Shown here piece by piece: positions 1-5,777 of a stretch of 5,972 nucleotides of DNA. The notes beneath the pieces are model-generated. The model was not told where the DNA came from. It did no database searches and saw only the letters and a program-made list of their open reading frames with translations. This DNA comes from Candidatus Pelagibacter sp. TMED275. Its GTDB lineage: Bacteria; Pseudomonadota; Alphaproteobacteria; Pelagibacterales; Pelagibacteraceae. The position numbers were made by a program, and so were the translations under genes. Where the stretch lies: assembly GCA_002169255.1 (NCBI GenBank), contig NHLU01000028.1, forward strand, positions 2,494-8,465, given 5' to 3'. The number at the start of each line of letters is the position of its first letter. The first letter of the stretch is position 1.

Positions 1-1397
1 TCAAGTTGAATGCCATTCATAGGACCAACTATTAAGTCGTGAATACCATCGTTATTATAATCAAAAAAATCACTACTTGCCGCATTGCCCCAATTCGTTG
101 GTTCTTGCGGTAATTTTTGATCATCCAATCGCGCAAAGATTCCCGCGCCAGTATTTACATAAACGATTGGTGTTCCGCTATTGGAATATGGATATACTAC
201 GAGATCGATTAAATTATCATTTGTTAAATCTATACAGTCAAAAAAGTTTATATTCTGTTGCGTAGATTCGTTTAATATCTGAACGGCAAGTGGAGTAAGG
301 GTCTGGTTTTCCGTAGAATAAAATTCTAATTTCGAAAAGGCCTGTCCGTCATCTTGATAATATGCACCATCACTTCTAGGGCTCTGAATAATTGAGCCAT
401 TAGCTTTAAATACTGCTACTGGAAAAGAATTTGGGAATAATTCCATCGTACTGGACGCAGAGTGGCCGTACGAAACTATTGGGCTCCCATCTATTTCTGT
501 AAGCGTAGATAGCCCCTCATCCTTTGTATAGGACACATAGTTAACTGTAACTGTTGATTGAGGTAAATATGAGGAAACCATAGTCCATAAGGAATTATCG
601 TTTTTCGAGAACAATCCCAACCCAGACCCAGTTTGAACACCATTAGAAAATGCATCCACTACAGAGACAACCTTTTCAGTTACTGATGAACTTTCCATAT
701 TCGGGATTGGGGTGAAGGTATTTGCGTGAGCGGGTACTTGGATTACCGGCGAAAAAGTGCCTGTAACATTACCGAAAGAGTAACCAAATCCACTTGCGAC
801 TTGTGTCGTCGCATCACGAAAAATAGTCCCGGAGCTTTGAAAATAACCACCCAACCAAATTTCTGGACCAGCATCACCATTCACTATACCGGCTGAATGA
901 TACCAATTCTCAACTCCTACTTTTAAATGAATATATTTCCCGTCCTCTTGTGATAATAAGACTGAAGAAAAAGCTGCGTTCGTCTCTGCTGGTTGACCTG
1001 ATCTTCCGTCTTCTCTGTTAACTGCGTATAACACATCTAGAAAACCATCATTGTTAAGGTCTCCCGCTACAACTTTCCGTGATGAGCCCTCAAGCGAGAT
1101 TGCGTTTTGAGAAGAAAAAACTAATTGGTTTCCATCAACAAAACCTCCATCACCATCTGAAAGAAAAACAACAAGTCTGTTCGGGGACGGTCCTACTTGG
1201 ACTGTGGCAAAAGTTTCAGGGTTTTGGCCACTTTGGAAGTGCATTATAATATCATTAAATCCATCGTCATTGAGGTCGAGAAAGATATTGTTGACTGATG
1301 CAGCGCCTTGTTTGTCTCCCCAACCGGCCCATTGATAATAAGGAGCAAAACTTGGTAGAACATTAGTTGTCTTTTGGAAAAAGCTCGAACTGGTCAT
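1..1397 (-). CDS. FG-GAP/VCBS-repeat protein, 5' part (runs off the left edge)
   Basis: The minus strand is open without a stop from the ATG at 1397-1395 to the window edge, giving 465 residues and no C-terminus. Four Asp-rich calcium loops of the form DxNxDGxxD mark FG-GAP/VCBS blades: DLNDDGFND (residues 41-49), DLNNDGFLD (113-121), the weaker DLTNDNLID (390-398) and DYNNDGIHD (446-454). A degenerate one lies near residues 171-183. Residues about 215-370 lack the loops and may be an inserted beta domain. Such proteins are usually beta-propellers, secreted or on the cell surface, used for adhesion or polysaccharide binding. No signal peptide is visible (start MTSSSFFQKT), so secretion would need a C-terminal signal beyond the window, or the true N-terminus is lost. 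An in-frame TGA lies 12 bases upstream of the ATG and a GTG lies between them, so the start is well bounded. The exact ligand is unknown. Confidence 0.85.
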   Translation of the reverse strand, partial: MTSSSFFQKTTNVLPSFAPYYQWAGWGDKQGAASVNNIFLDLNDDGFNDIIMHFQSGQNPETFATVQVGPSPNRLVVFLSDGDGGFVDGNQLVFSSQNAISLEGSSRKVVAGDLNNDGFLDVLYAVNREDGRSGQPAETNAAFSSVLLSQEDGKYIHLKVGVENWYHSAGIVNGDAGPEIWLGGYFQSSGTIFRDATTQVASGFGYSFGNVTGTFSPVIQVPAHANTFTPIPNMESSSVTEKVVSVVDAFSNGVQTGSGLGLFSKNDNSLWTMVSSYLPQSTVTVNYVSYTKDEGLSTLTEIDGSPIVSYGHSASSTMELFPNSFPVAVFKANGSIIQSPRSDGAYYQDDGQAFSKLEFYSTENQTLTPLAVQILNESTQQNINFFDCIDLTNDNLIDLVVYPYSNSGTPIVYVNTGAGIFARLDDQKLPQEPTNWGNAASSDFFDYNNDGIHDLIVGPMNGIQL

Positions 1398-1418
1398 TTT
1401 ATTCACTCAAAAATTATA
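1398..1418 (-). promoter_or_regulatory. Possible -10 box and leader of the FG-GAP gene
   Basis: On the minus strand a perfect TATAAT (1418-1413) lies 15 bases before the ATG at 1397. A weak GAG ribosome-binding remnant lies between them. No convincing -35 hexamer is seen 16-18 bases upstream, and the transcript leader would be very short. In such AT-rich DNA a chance match is quite possible. Confidence 0.25.
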
Positions 1419-1601
1419 TTTTTTACTTAATAAAGAATATTCAGAATTTTGAAACCTACTATTTCTTAGTGTTCACAAGTGTATTACTTGGTTTTATTCA
1501 ATGGAGACTAGATCACTTTTACACTGCGATTAAGTTTAAGCTAACAACAGAAACTAGTTAACACAAACCACACCCCATGTGTTGCACACCTCAACTATAT
1601 A

Positions 1602-1637
1602 TACCCCCATACCCCAGATGGACCATGCATGGGGGTA
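1602..1637. repeat. Perfect 9-bp inverted repeat
   Basis: TACCCCCAT at 1602-1610 is exactly complementary to ATGGGGGTA at 1629-1637, with an 18-base loop. It lies 24 bases upstream of the ATG at 1662. It could be an operator, the stem of a recombination site or an RNA hairpin. The sequence does not decide between these. Confidence 0.6.
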
Positions 1638-1661
1638 ATCACCTTAAGTGTTCATCGTTAG

Positions 1662-1949
1662 ATGGTCTTTAAGGTTTATTGTTCAGAGTATTTTGATAGA
1701 GCAGTTAAGGTGCTGTCACTGCAATCTTATATATCATTTTTAGAAAAAGTAGGAGTTACATTTTCCTCTTCTTTTGAAATAGAAGAAAATATTATTTTCG
1801 CATTCCGTGATTATGTAACTCTTATGCGAGAAACTAGTTTTGTACCACCACAAGATCAGCTTAATCCAATAGTTACAAAATTAGAAATTTTATATAAAAG
1901 CAGAGAAGAGTTATTTTTAAAAAGGCAACAGTTAACTAAAACGAGATAA
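1662..1949 (+). CDS. Hypothetical 95-aa protein (doubtful)
   Basis: An open frame of 95 codons starts at ATG 1662 and ends at TAA 1947-1949. I do not recognise the protein. It has no signal peptide or clear membrane segment. The composition is that of a soluble, mainly helical protein, with a mixed Glu/Arg/Lys C-terminal third (about residues 65-95: ...TKLEILYKSREELFLKRQQ) that could form an amphipathic helix. No Shine-Dalgarno sequence precedes the ATG; the bases before it are the GTTAG of a GTTAGAT motif. It stands alone, with structured non-coding DNA on both sides and a T-run (about 1952-1963) just after the stop. A lone cassette-type gene or a chance ORF are both possible. Its protein-like composition slightly favours a real gene. 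Confidence 0.4.
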   Translation: MVFKVYCSEYFDRAVKVLSLQSYISFLEKVGVTFSSSFEIEENIIFAFRDYVTLMRETSFVPPQDQLNPIVTKLEILYKSREELFLKRQQLTKTR

Positions 1950-2012
1950 TTCTTTTTTTTTTATCCTCACAATAGATTAGCTATCCCCATCATATCAGTA
2001 ATCATAATATTA

Positions 2013-2063
2013 CCTAATAAGGGATCGCCTACGCCTTGTTGGCTTGGCTCTCCCTAATATAGG
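2013..2063. repeat. Stacked imperfect hairpin
   Basis: Four short stems nest around one loop: CCTA 2013-2016 with TAGG 2060-2063, GGGA 2021-2024 with TCCC 2051-2054, GCC 2027-2029 with GGC 2046-2048, and GCC 2033-2035 with GGC 2041-2043. The loop is 5 bases (2036-2040). The internal loops are small and nearly symmetric. This would fold well as RNA or single-stranded DNA. It lacks a following U-tract, so it is not a typical terminator, although it lies 64 bases downstream of the 95-aa ORF. Confidence 0.55.
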
Positions 2064-2146
2064 AAGTCATAAGGATTACTCATTAACCTACTCGTAAATA
2101 GCCTCAAAACTAACCTAATAACCATCCAACCATCATGATGACTCTA

Positions 2147-2243
2147 GGACTCATTTTAAGAATCACTGAGTCCATCTAGCCCTTCTGACTCACTCATATA
2201 CCAGATCAATCCTACCATGATTCAGTGAGTCTTATTTGGACTC
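2147..2243. repeat. Nested and competing GACTCA-type inverted repeats
   Basis: GGACTCA (2147-2153) can pair with TGAGTCC (2167-2173). Alternatively GAGTCCA (2168-2174) can pair with TGGACTC (2237-2243), enclosing a perfect 8-bp stem GACTCACT (2187-2194) with AGTGAGTC (2224-2231) plus CAT 2195-2197 with ATG 2217-2219. The two folds share bases 2168-2173 and exclude each other. The repeated GACTCA/TGAGTC core could equally be a cluster of protein-binding half sites. No gene follows closely. Confidence 0.55.
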
Positions 2244-2403
2244 TCATACACAGTCTAGGTGTTGACGAGTTATTTTAGATAAGTGCCGATAACCATATCT
2301 ATATAACGTACTAGGGTGCCATGGCGATCGCATACGGGGGGTCAGATCACTCTAATTAATTGTATGAGTAAGCTAGAATTGGTTCAGATATATTCAGATT
2401 AAT

Positions 2404-2426
2404 AAGGGTAGTAAAAAGGGTAGTAA
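2404..2426. repeat. Tandem 11-bp direct repeat, possible recombinase arm sites
   Basis: AAGGGTAGTAA occurs at 2404-2414 and again at 2416-2426, a 12-base period. It ends 4 bases before the left end of the inverted repeat and about 170 bases before the recombinase start. Short tandem direct repeats beside a core site are typical arm-type binding sites of tyrosine recombinases. That role is inferred from position only. Confidence 0.4.
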
Positions 2427-2430
2427 TTAT

Positions 2431-2581
2431 TGTGCCTGTTGACCATGAATTCATAACCTGAGATTCTAGTGTCTGTACGGTTTATTAGTATTGTTAGTGC
2501 CTACGTCAGGAACCAGTCTTCTCCTGGGCACCATTTATCTAATCACATCAACTGTAAGCTATTGATATGTAAGCATTTGTG
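2431..2581 (+). repeat. Left inverted repeat (structured end) of the element
   Basis: It matches the reverse complement of 5804-5957 in layout. An outer GTGCC (2432-2436) is followed 65 bases later by an inner GTGCC (2497-2501), and 30 bases further on by its complement GGCAC (2527-2531). The longest shared run is about 20 bases around 2518-2538 (cttctcctgggcaccattta). After a diverged gap of equal length, similarity returns at 2556-2581 (AAGCTATTGAT...AAGCATTTGTG). CAGGA (2507-2511) pairs with TCCTG (2522-2526), extending the GTGCC/GGCAC stem with a 5-base bulge on one side. A 10-bp palindrome ATGAATTCAT lies at 2445-2454. The recombinase start follows 17 bases after the repeat. Confidence 0.65.
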
Positions 2582-2598
2582 CAACTATATCGCAGAAA

Positions 2599-3651
2599 GT
2601 GCATATCAAAGTGTCATACATAAAACAAGCATCCTATATCCATAAAAGAGGTGGAGTATATCAGTATATACGAAGAATACCTTGCGATATCAGGTCCCAT
2701 TATAAGACTGATCAGCTTTATTTTAGTTTACGAACCGGTTCATTTGTCTCTGCAAATCGCTTATCTAGATCCATAACACAGAAACTCGATGATTATTGGT
2801 TGGGAATAAGACTGCAAAAAATTGATATTCCTAAAATTGCAATTATAAATGCTTCCGAACCTGTTCCTGAAAATGGTCCTCCTTTATCTCAAGCCACTCA
2901 GTTTTATCTCAACCTCAAAGGAACAGGAAAAAGTAAAACATTCAAACAAGCAGCCATCCGTAACTCTGGTTATTTGATAAACCTGCTTGGTGATCGCAGT
3001 ATCGGGGAATATTCGACAGCTGATGCTGGCAAACTCAGAACATGGTTACTCGATAAAGAGTTAAGTATAGCGTCTATTCGTAGAGTGTTTGGAACCATTC
3101 GTTCTATTATTAATCTTACCATCAGTGAATATGGGTTATCTTGTAATAATGGATTCAGCAGAATTTATATGCCAGATGAAACCAGAGTTAAGTCTCGTAA
3201 GTCCATTCCAGTTCCAGATATATTAAAGGTTCAATCTATATGCCGGGAAATGGATGATGATTTACGTTGGCTTATAGGTTTAGTGAGTGACACTGGAGCA
3301 CGTCTTGCTGAAATCGCTGGACTTGCAATGTCAGACATTAAGTTAGAAGCCCCTCTTCCATATATACAAATCAAACCTCATTCGTGGCGTCCATTAAAAA
3401 CAAAAAGTAGCAGTAGAATGGTACCTTTAATTGGAGCTGCACTTTGGTCGGCCAAAAGGATTAAATCTTCACCAGATAGTGTGTTCGCGTTTCCAAGATA
3501 TTCGAATGAAGAAAGATGTAATGCTAATTCAGCTAGTGCTGCCTTAAATAAATGGCTCAAGCCTTATGTACCAGAGCAGTGCGTAATCCATTCCTTTCGA
3601 CATAGTTTGCGGGATAGACTCAGAGCAGTGGAATGCCCCTCTTCTCTCTGA
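2599..3651 (+). pseudogene. Tyrosine recombinase (integrase) lacking its C-terminal catalytic end
   Basis: 350 codons from GTG 2599; an in-frame TGA at 2563-2565 bounds the start, and GTG 2611 is the alternative. No clear ribosome binding site is seen. Residues about 12-90 resemble the DUF6538-type N-terminal domain (HKRGGVYQYIRRIP). About 94-185 form the helical core-binding domain, and about 205-347 the catalytic domain. Visible active-site residues are Arg235 (TGAR), a Lys in PLKTK (267-269) and the H331-x-x-R334 pair (HSFRH). The frame then leaves the homology at Ala-Val-Glu-Cys-Pro (343-347) and stops after three foreign codons. The Trp and the nucleophilic Tyr that its paralogue carries about 20-30 residues later are missing, so it should not cut DNA. 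It could at most bind the element ends. The N-terminal two-thirds look intact. Confidence 0.85.
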
Positions 3652-4516
3652 AGCTGTAGAGTTTTACCTAGAGCTAAAAGGTCATGGTAGAAGTAAGACG
3701 TTCTTCAGAGGTGCACATAGAGCAAAGGAATATGTCATCAAGGTATTAGGTGATAGGCCCATAAGTGCATATAGCTCATCAGATGCAGGTAAGTTTCGTG
3801 ATTGGCTGTTAGATAAAGGGCTCACTGTTGTCTCTAGCAAACGTGTGTTTGCAACAATCAAATCCATTATCAATCTGACGATCAGTGAGCAAGGACTGAA
3901 CTGTACCAATAACTTCAGTCGCACCTTCATGCCTGATAGAGATGATGTTAAGCAGCGTAAACCCATACCAATAGATCAAATCAAAAAGGTGCAACAACGC
4001 TGTTATGACTTAGATGATGAACCTAGATGGTTGCTTGCACTTATAAGTGATACTGGTCTTAGACTTTCAGAGGCTGTCGGATTGGCCGTATCGGACATCA
4101 ACCTAGATACTCCTACTCCACATATTATTGTACAGCCACAACCTTGGCGATCACTAAAGACTAAATCCAGTCATCGTAAGGTGCCACTGGTTGGTGCATC
4201 ATTGTGGGCAGCTAAGAAAGTGATTCATAACTCAAACACCCCATTTGCTTTTCCTAGATACAATGATGGTGAACTGGCAAATGCTAACTCTGCAAGTGCG
4301 GCTCTAAATAAATGGTTAAAGCCATTAGTGAGTGAAGGATGTGTTGTGCATTCATTTAGACACTCCATGAGAGATAGATTGAGAGCAGTTGAATGTCCCA
4401 AAGAAATAATCGACCAGATTGGAGGCTGGTCATCTAGTGATGTTGGAGAAAGTTATGGTGAGGGATTTTCTCTGGATAATATCAACAAATGGCTTATTAA
4501 AATAATCAAATCTTAG
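3638..4516 (+). pseudogene. Second tyrosine recombinase, N-terminus deleted, catalytic set complete
   Basis: In the +2 frame, homology to the first recombinase begins exactly where that gene breaks off. From 3638 the frame reads PLLSEAVEFYLELKG, matching the first protein from about residue 94, and continues 292 codons to TAG 4514-4516. The DUF6538-type N-terminal domain is absent. Counted from the GTG at 3845, a possible internal start, the active-site residues are Arg73 (TGLR), Lys105/107 (SLKTK), H169-x-x-R172, Trp195 (GGW) and Tyr204 (ESYG). The 9-residue Trp-to-Tyr spacing is typical of the family. The two proteins are clearly paralogous, more than half identical by eye over the shared part, yet the DNA has diverged. 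So this is an old tandem pair joined by a deletion, not a recent duplication. A start at 3845 has no ribosome binding site and would cut through the core-binding domain. Confidence 0.85.
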
Positions 4517-4552
4517 TTATCTATTTCATTAACTTACTGTCGAGGATTGCTC

Positions 4553-5002
4553 ATGGATCTAAAACTAATAGCGGATGTAGCGACTATCGTTGGATCTTTA
4601 TCAATATTTCTTACGTTAATCTTCATCGTCATTGAATTGAAAAAAAGTGTAGACCAAACCAAATTGGTTAATAATGCTAACCGCGACCTTTTGCACAGCG
4701 AGTGGTTACATTTTTGGAGTGATACTAAAAATGCAGAATTAGTGGCTAAAGGTCGAGATAGTTATATCGAACTAAACACATCTGAAAAATTTCAATTTGA
4801 ACAATTTATAGAACAACGAATACGTTTATTTGTTTTTGCACTCCCCACTGTGCAAAATGAGACGAACTTAAATTTTCACTATGCGAGAGCAAGAGATTTC
4901 TTCGGTCATTCGGGAGCAATGGATTGTTACCTTGCGCTGAAAGAGCGCCAACTCCTAGCTCCACCTTGGACAAATTTTGTAGATCGAGCGCTAGTAACAT
5001 AA
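4553..5002 (+). CDS. Small one-pass membrane protein of unknown function
   Basis: 149 codons from ATG 4553, chosen because GAGG (4542-4545) lies 7 bases upstream; a TTG at 4547 would leave the GAGG only one base away. Residues about 6-28 are one hydrophobic membrane helix (IADVATIVGSLSIFLTLIFIVIE). A Lys-rich stop-transfer segment and a soluble, mostly helical domain rich in acidic and aromatic residues follow. The C-terminus has a Trp/Phe-Val-Asp ending (PPWTNFVD, 137-144). This layout resembles a widespread, usually unnamed family of about 150-aa proteins in marine and environmental bacteria; I know no established function. It begins 36 bases after the second recombinase stop and has its own ribosome binding site, so it may be co-transcribed but is translated independently. 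It looks intact. Confidence 0.7.
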   Translation: MDLKLIADVATIVGSLSIFLTLIFIVIELKKSVDQTKLVNNANRDLLHSEWLHFWSDTKNAELVAKGRDSYIELNTSEKFQFEQFIEQRIRLFVFALPTVQNETNLNFHYARARDFFGHSGAMDCYLALKERQLLAPPWTNFVDRALVT

Positions 5003-5056
5003 TACCAGTCGTTTCAACCAAACATAAGAAGTATTCTATTATTAGAACTATCATAC

Positions 5057-5121
5057 GATATTGGAGAGAGTTATGGTAGGGAACACTCGGTAGCAATCCA
5101 AACAAACTGATTGGCTCGAAT
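5057..5121 (+). pseudogene. Remnant of a third recombinase 3' end
   Basis: From 5057 the frame reads DIGESYGREHS, which matches DVGESYGEGFS around the catalytic Tyr of the recombinase at 3638-4516. The underlying DNA is also alike (gat-att-gga-gag-agt-tat-ggt against gat-gtt-gga-gaa-agt-tat-ggt). Similarity resumes in another frame near 5093-5115 (NPNKLIG against NINKWLI), so at least one indel has occurred. No upstream catalytic residues remain in the preceding 50 bases. It is separated from the other recombinases by the membrane protein gene. It shows that a further copy once ended here, or that a broken 3' end was displaced. Confidence 0.6.
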
Positions 5122-5283
5122 GGAGCATTGTAAAATTTACCACGGTATATTTCATAAAATGTATTTGTATCGTGAATCAATGAAATATCTATCTTAAAAA
5201 AGAATTAGATTAATGCAAATATGATTGTAGAAGTTGCAAATTATTTCCATAATCTGTGCGATACCGGGAATACTTTTGAGTAG

Positions 5284-5288
5284 AGGGG
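5284..5288 (+). promoter_or_regulatory. Ribosome binding site of the cupin gene
   Basis: AGGGG at 5284-5288, within GAGGGGAA, lies 6 bases before ATG 5295. It is the strongest Shine-Dalgarno match in the window and fixes the cupin start. Confidence 0.7.
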
Positions 5289-5294
5289 AAGTTA

Positions 5295-5756
5295 ATGCCT
5301 AAAGTAGAAGAATCGAACATTGTTCCACAAAAACGAGATAGATATCCCGGTCATCATAAAAAAGTGACAGAGGGTTATCAGAGAATAGCTGTTGGTGATG
5401 CGGTAGGCTTGGATCAATTTGGGGTGAATAAGGTGACCGTAAAACCAGGGGCAGCGACAGCATTAAAGCACTGGCACGAGAATGAAGATGAATTCGTAAT
5501 TGTACTTTCAGGAGAGGTAGTTCTTGTGGAAGGTGATACCGAGAGTACTCTTAAAGCAGGAGATTGTGCCGGTTTTAAAGCCGGAGTTCCGATAGGTCAC
5601 TACGTTGTTAACAAATCTTCCAAAATTGCCGTCATATTTGAAATAGGAACACGATGCGACAACGAAATAGGACATTATACTGGTTTAGATTTTACCTATA
5701 AAAAAGTTGATGGCGTAGTCACTTTTGTTAAGAAGGATGGCAGTATAGCATCTTAA
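5295..5756 (+). CDS. Single-domain cupin protein
   Basis: 153 codons from ATG 5295, with a strong ribosome binding site. Both cupin motifs are present. Motif 1 lies around residues 52-73, with His59, His61 and Glu66 (KHWHENEDEF) and Gly73. Motif 2 lies around 90-106, with Pro99-x-Gly101-His102 and Asn106. These are the usual metal ligands of a beta-barrel cupin (two His, one Glu, one His), so a mononuclear metal site is expected. The C-terminal part (CDNEIGHYTGLDFTY...VKKDG) resembles that of small stand-alone cupins annotated only by domain. There is no signal peptide, so it is probably cytoplasmic. The substrate is unknown; isomerase, dioxygenase or small-molecule binding roles all occur in the superfamily. 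It is the last gene of the element and looks intact, about 290 bases after the membrane protein gene. It is most simply read as cargo. Confidence 0.85.
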   Translation: MPKVEESNIVPQKRDRYPGHHKKVTEGYQRIAVGDAVGLDQFGVNKVTVKPGAATALKHWHENEDEFVIVLSGEVVLVEGDTESTLKAGDCAGFKAGVPIGHYVVNKSSKIAVIFEIGTRCDNEIGHYTGLDFTYKKVDGVVTFVKKDGSIAS

Positions 5757-5777
5757 AAACTGGGACTTTAGCCAATT

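Larger units (their letters stand above)
1398..1661. other. Intergenic stretch before the 95-aa ORF, with dyads
   Basis: Upstream of the divergent FG-GAP gene there is about 260 bases without a convincing gene. It holds a 6-bp dyad (AACACA 1560-1565 with TGTGTT 1578-1583) and a perfect 9-bp dyad, TACCCCCAT (1602-1610) with ATGGGGGTA (1629-1637). The right half of the latter overlaps the palindrome CCATGCATGG (1624-1633). No U-tract follows, so a simple terminator is unlikely. The stretch ends in GTTAGAT (1657-1663), which overlaps the next start codon. Confidence 0.5.
1950..2430. other. Structured non-coding region left of the mobile element
   Basis: About 480 bases (about 650 to the next gene) contain no supportable gene. 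They hold a T-run at 1952-1963, a stacked hairpin at 2013-2063, interlocking GACTCA-type dyads at 2147-2243 and a tandem 11-bp repeat at 2404-2426. The density of inverted repeats is much higher than in the coding parts of the window. It may be a scarred junction of older insertions or hold a structured RNA. Its function is unknown. Confidence 0.5.
5003..5294. other. Intergenic stretch before the cupin gene
   Basis: About 290 bases hold no complete gene. The only recognisable content is the recombinase remnant near 5057-5121 and the cupin ribosome binding site at 5284-5288. No convincing sigma-70 promoter or terminator was found. Confidence 0.5.

Noticed and set aside
77..265. 62-aa plus-strand ORF
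   Set aside because: It lies antisense within the FG-GAP coding frame, whose calcium-loop repeats make the minus strand clearly the coding one.
1367..1561. 64-aa plus-strand ORF with a hydrophobic stretch
   Set aside because: It overlaps the FG-GAP start by 31 bases, has a TTG start and no ribosome binding site. Its hydrophobic residues follow from AT-rich DNA.
1950..1964. T-run after the 95-aa ORF as a rho-independent terminator
   Set aside because: No stable G+C stem directly precedes the run.
2319..2331. Overlapping palindromes CCATGG and GCGATCGC (the cyanobacterial HIP1 octamer)
   Set aside because: A single occurrence in the window is not evidence of a cyanobacterial origin or of a regulatory site.
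2514..2533. tRNA 3'-end-like sequence (agtcttctcctgggcacca)
   Set aside because: It resembles the T-arm/acceptor end of a tRNA, a classic integrase target, but no tRNA body, T-loop or matching 5' acceptor strand is present, and the two copies are inverted rather than direct. Kept only as part of the inverted repeat.
3378..3997. Three minus-strand ORFs (3378-3560, 3682-3966, 3809-3997)
   Set aside because: All are antisense to the recombinase frames, which show clear family motifs on the plus strand.
4806..5180. 124-aa minus-strand ORF
   Set aside because: It is antisense to the membrane protein gene and to the recombinase remnant, with no recognisable domain or ribosome binding site.
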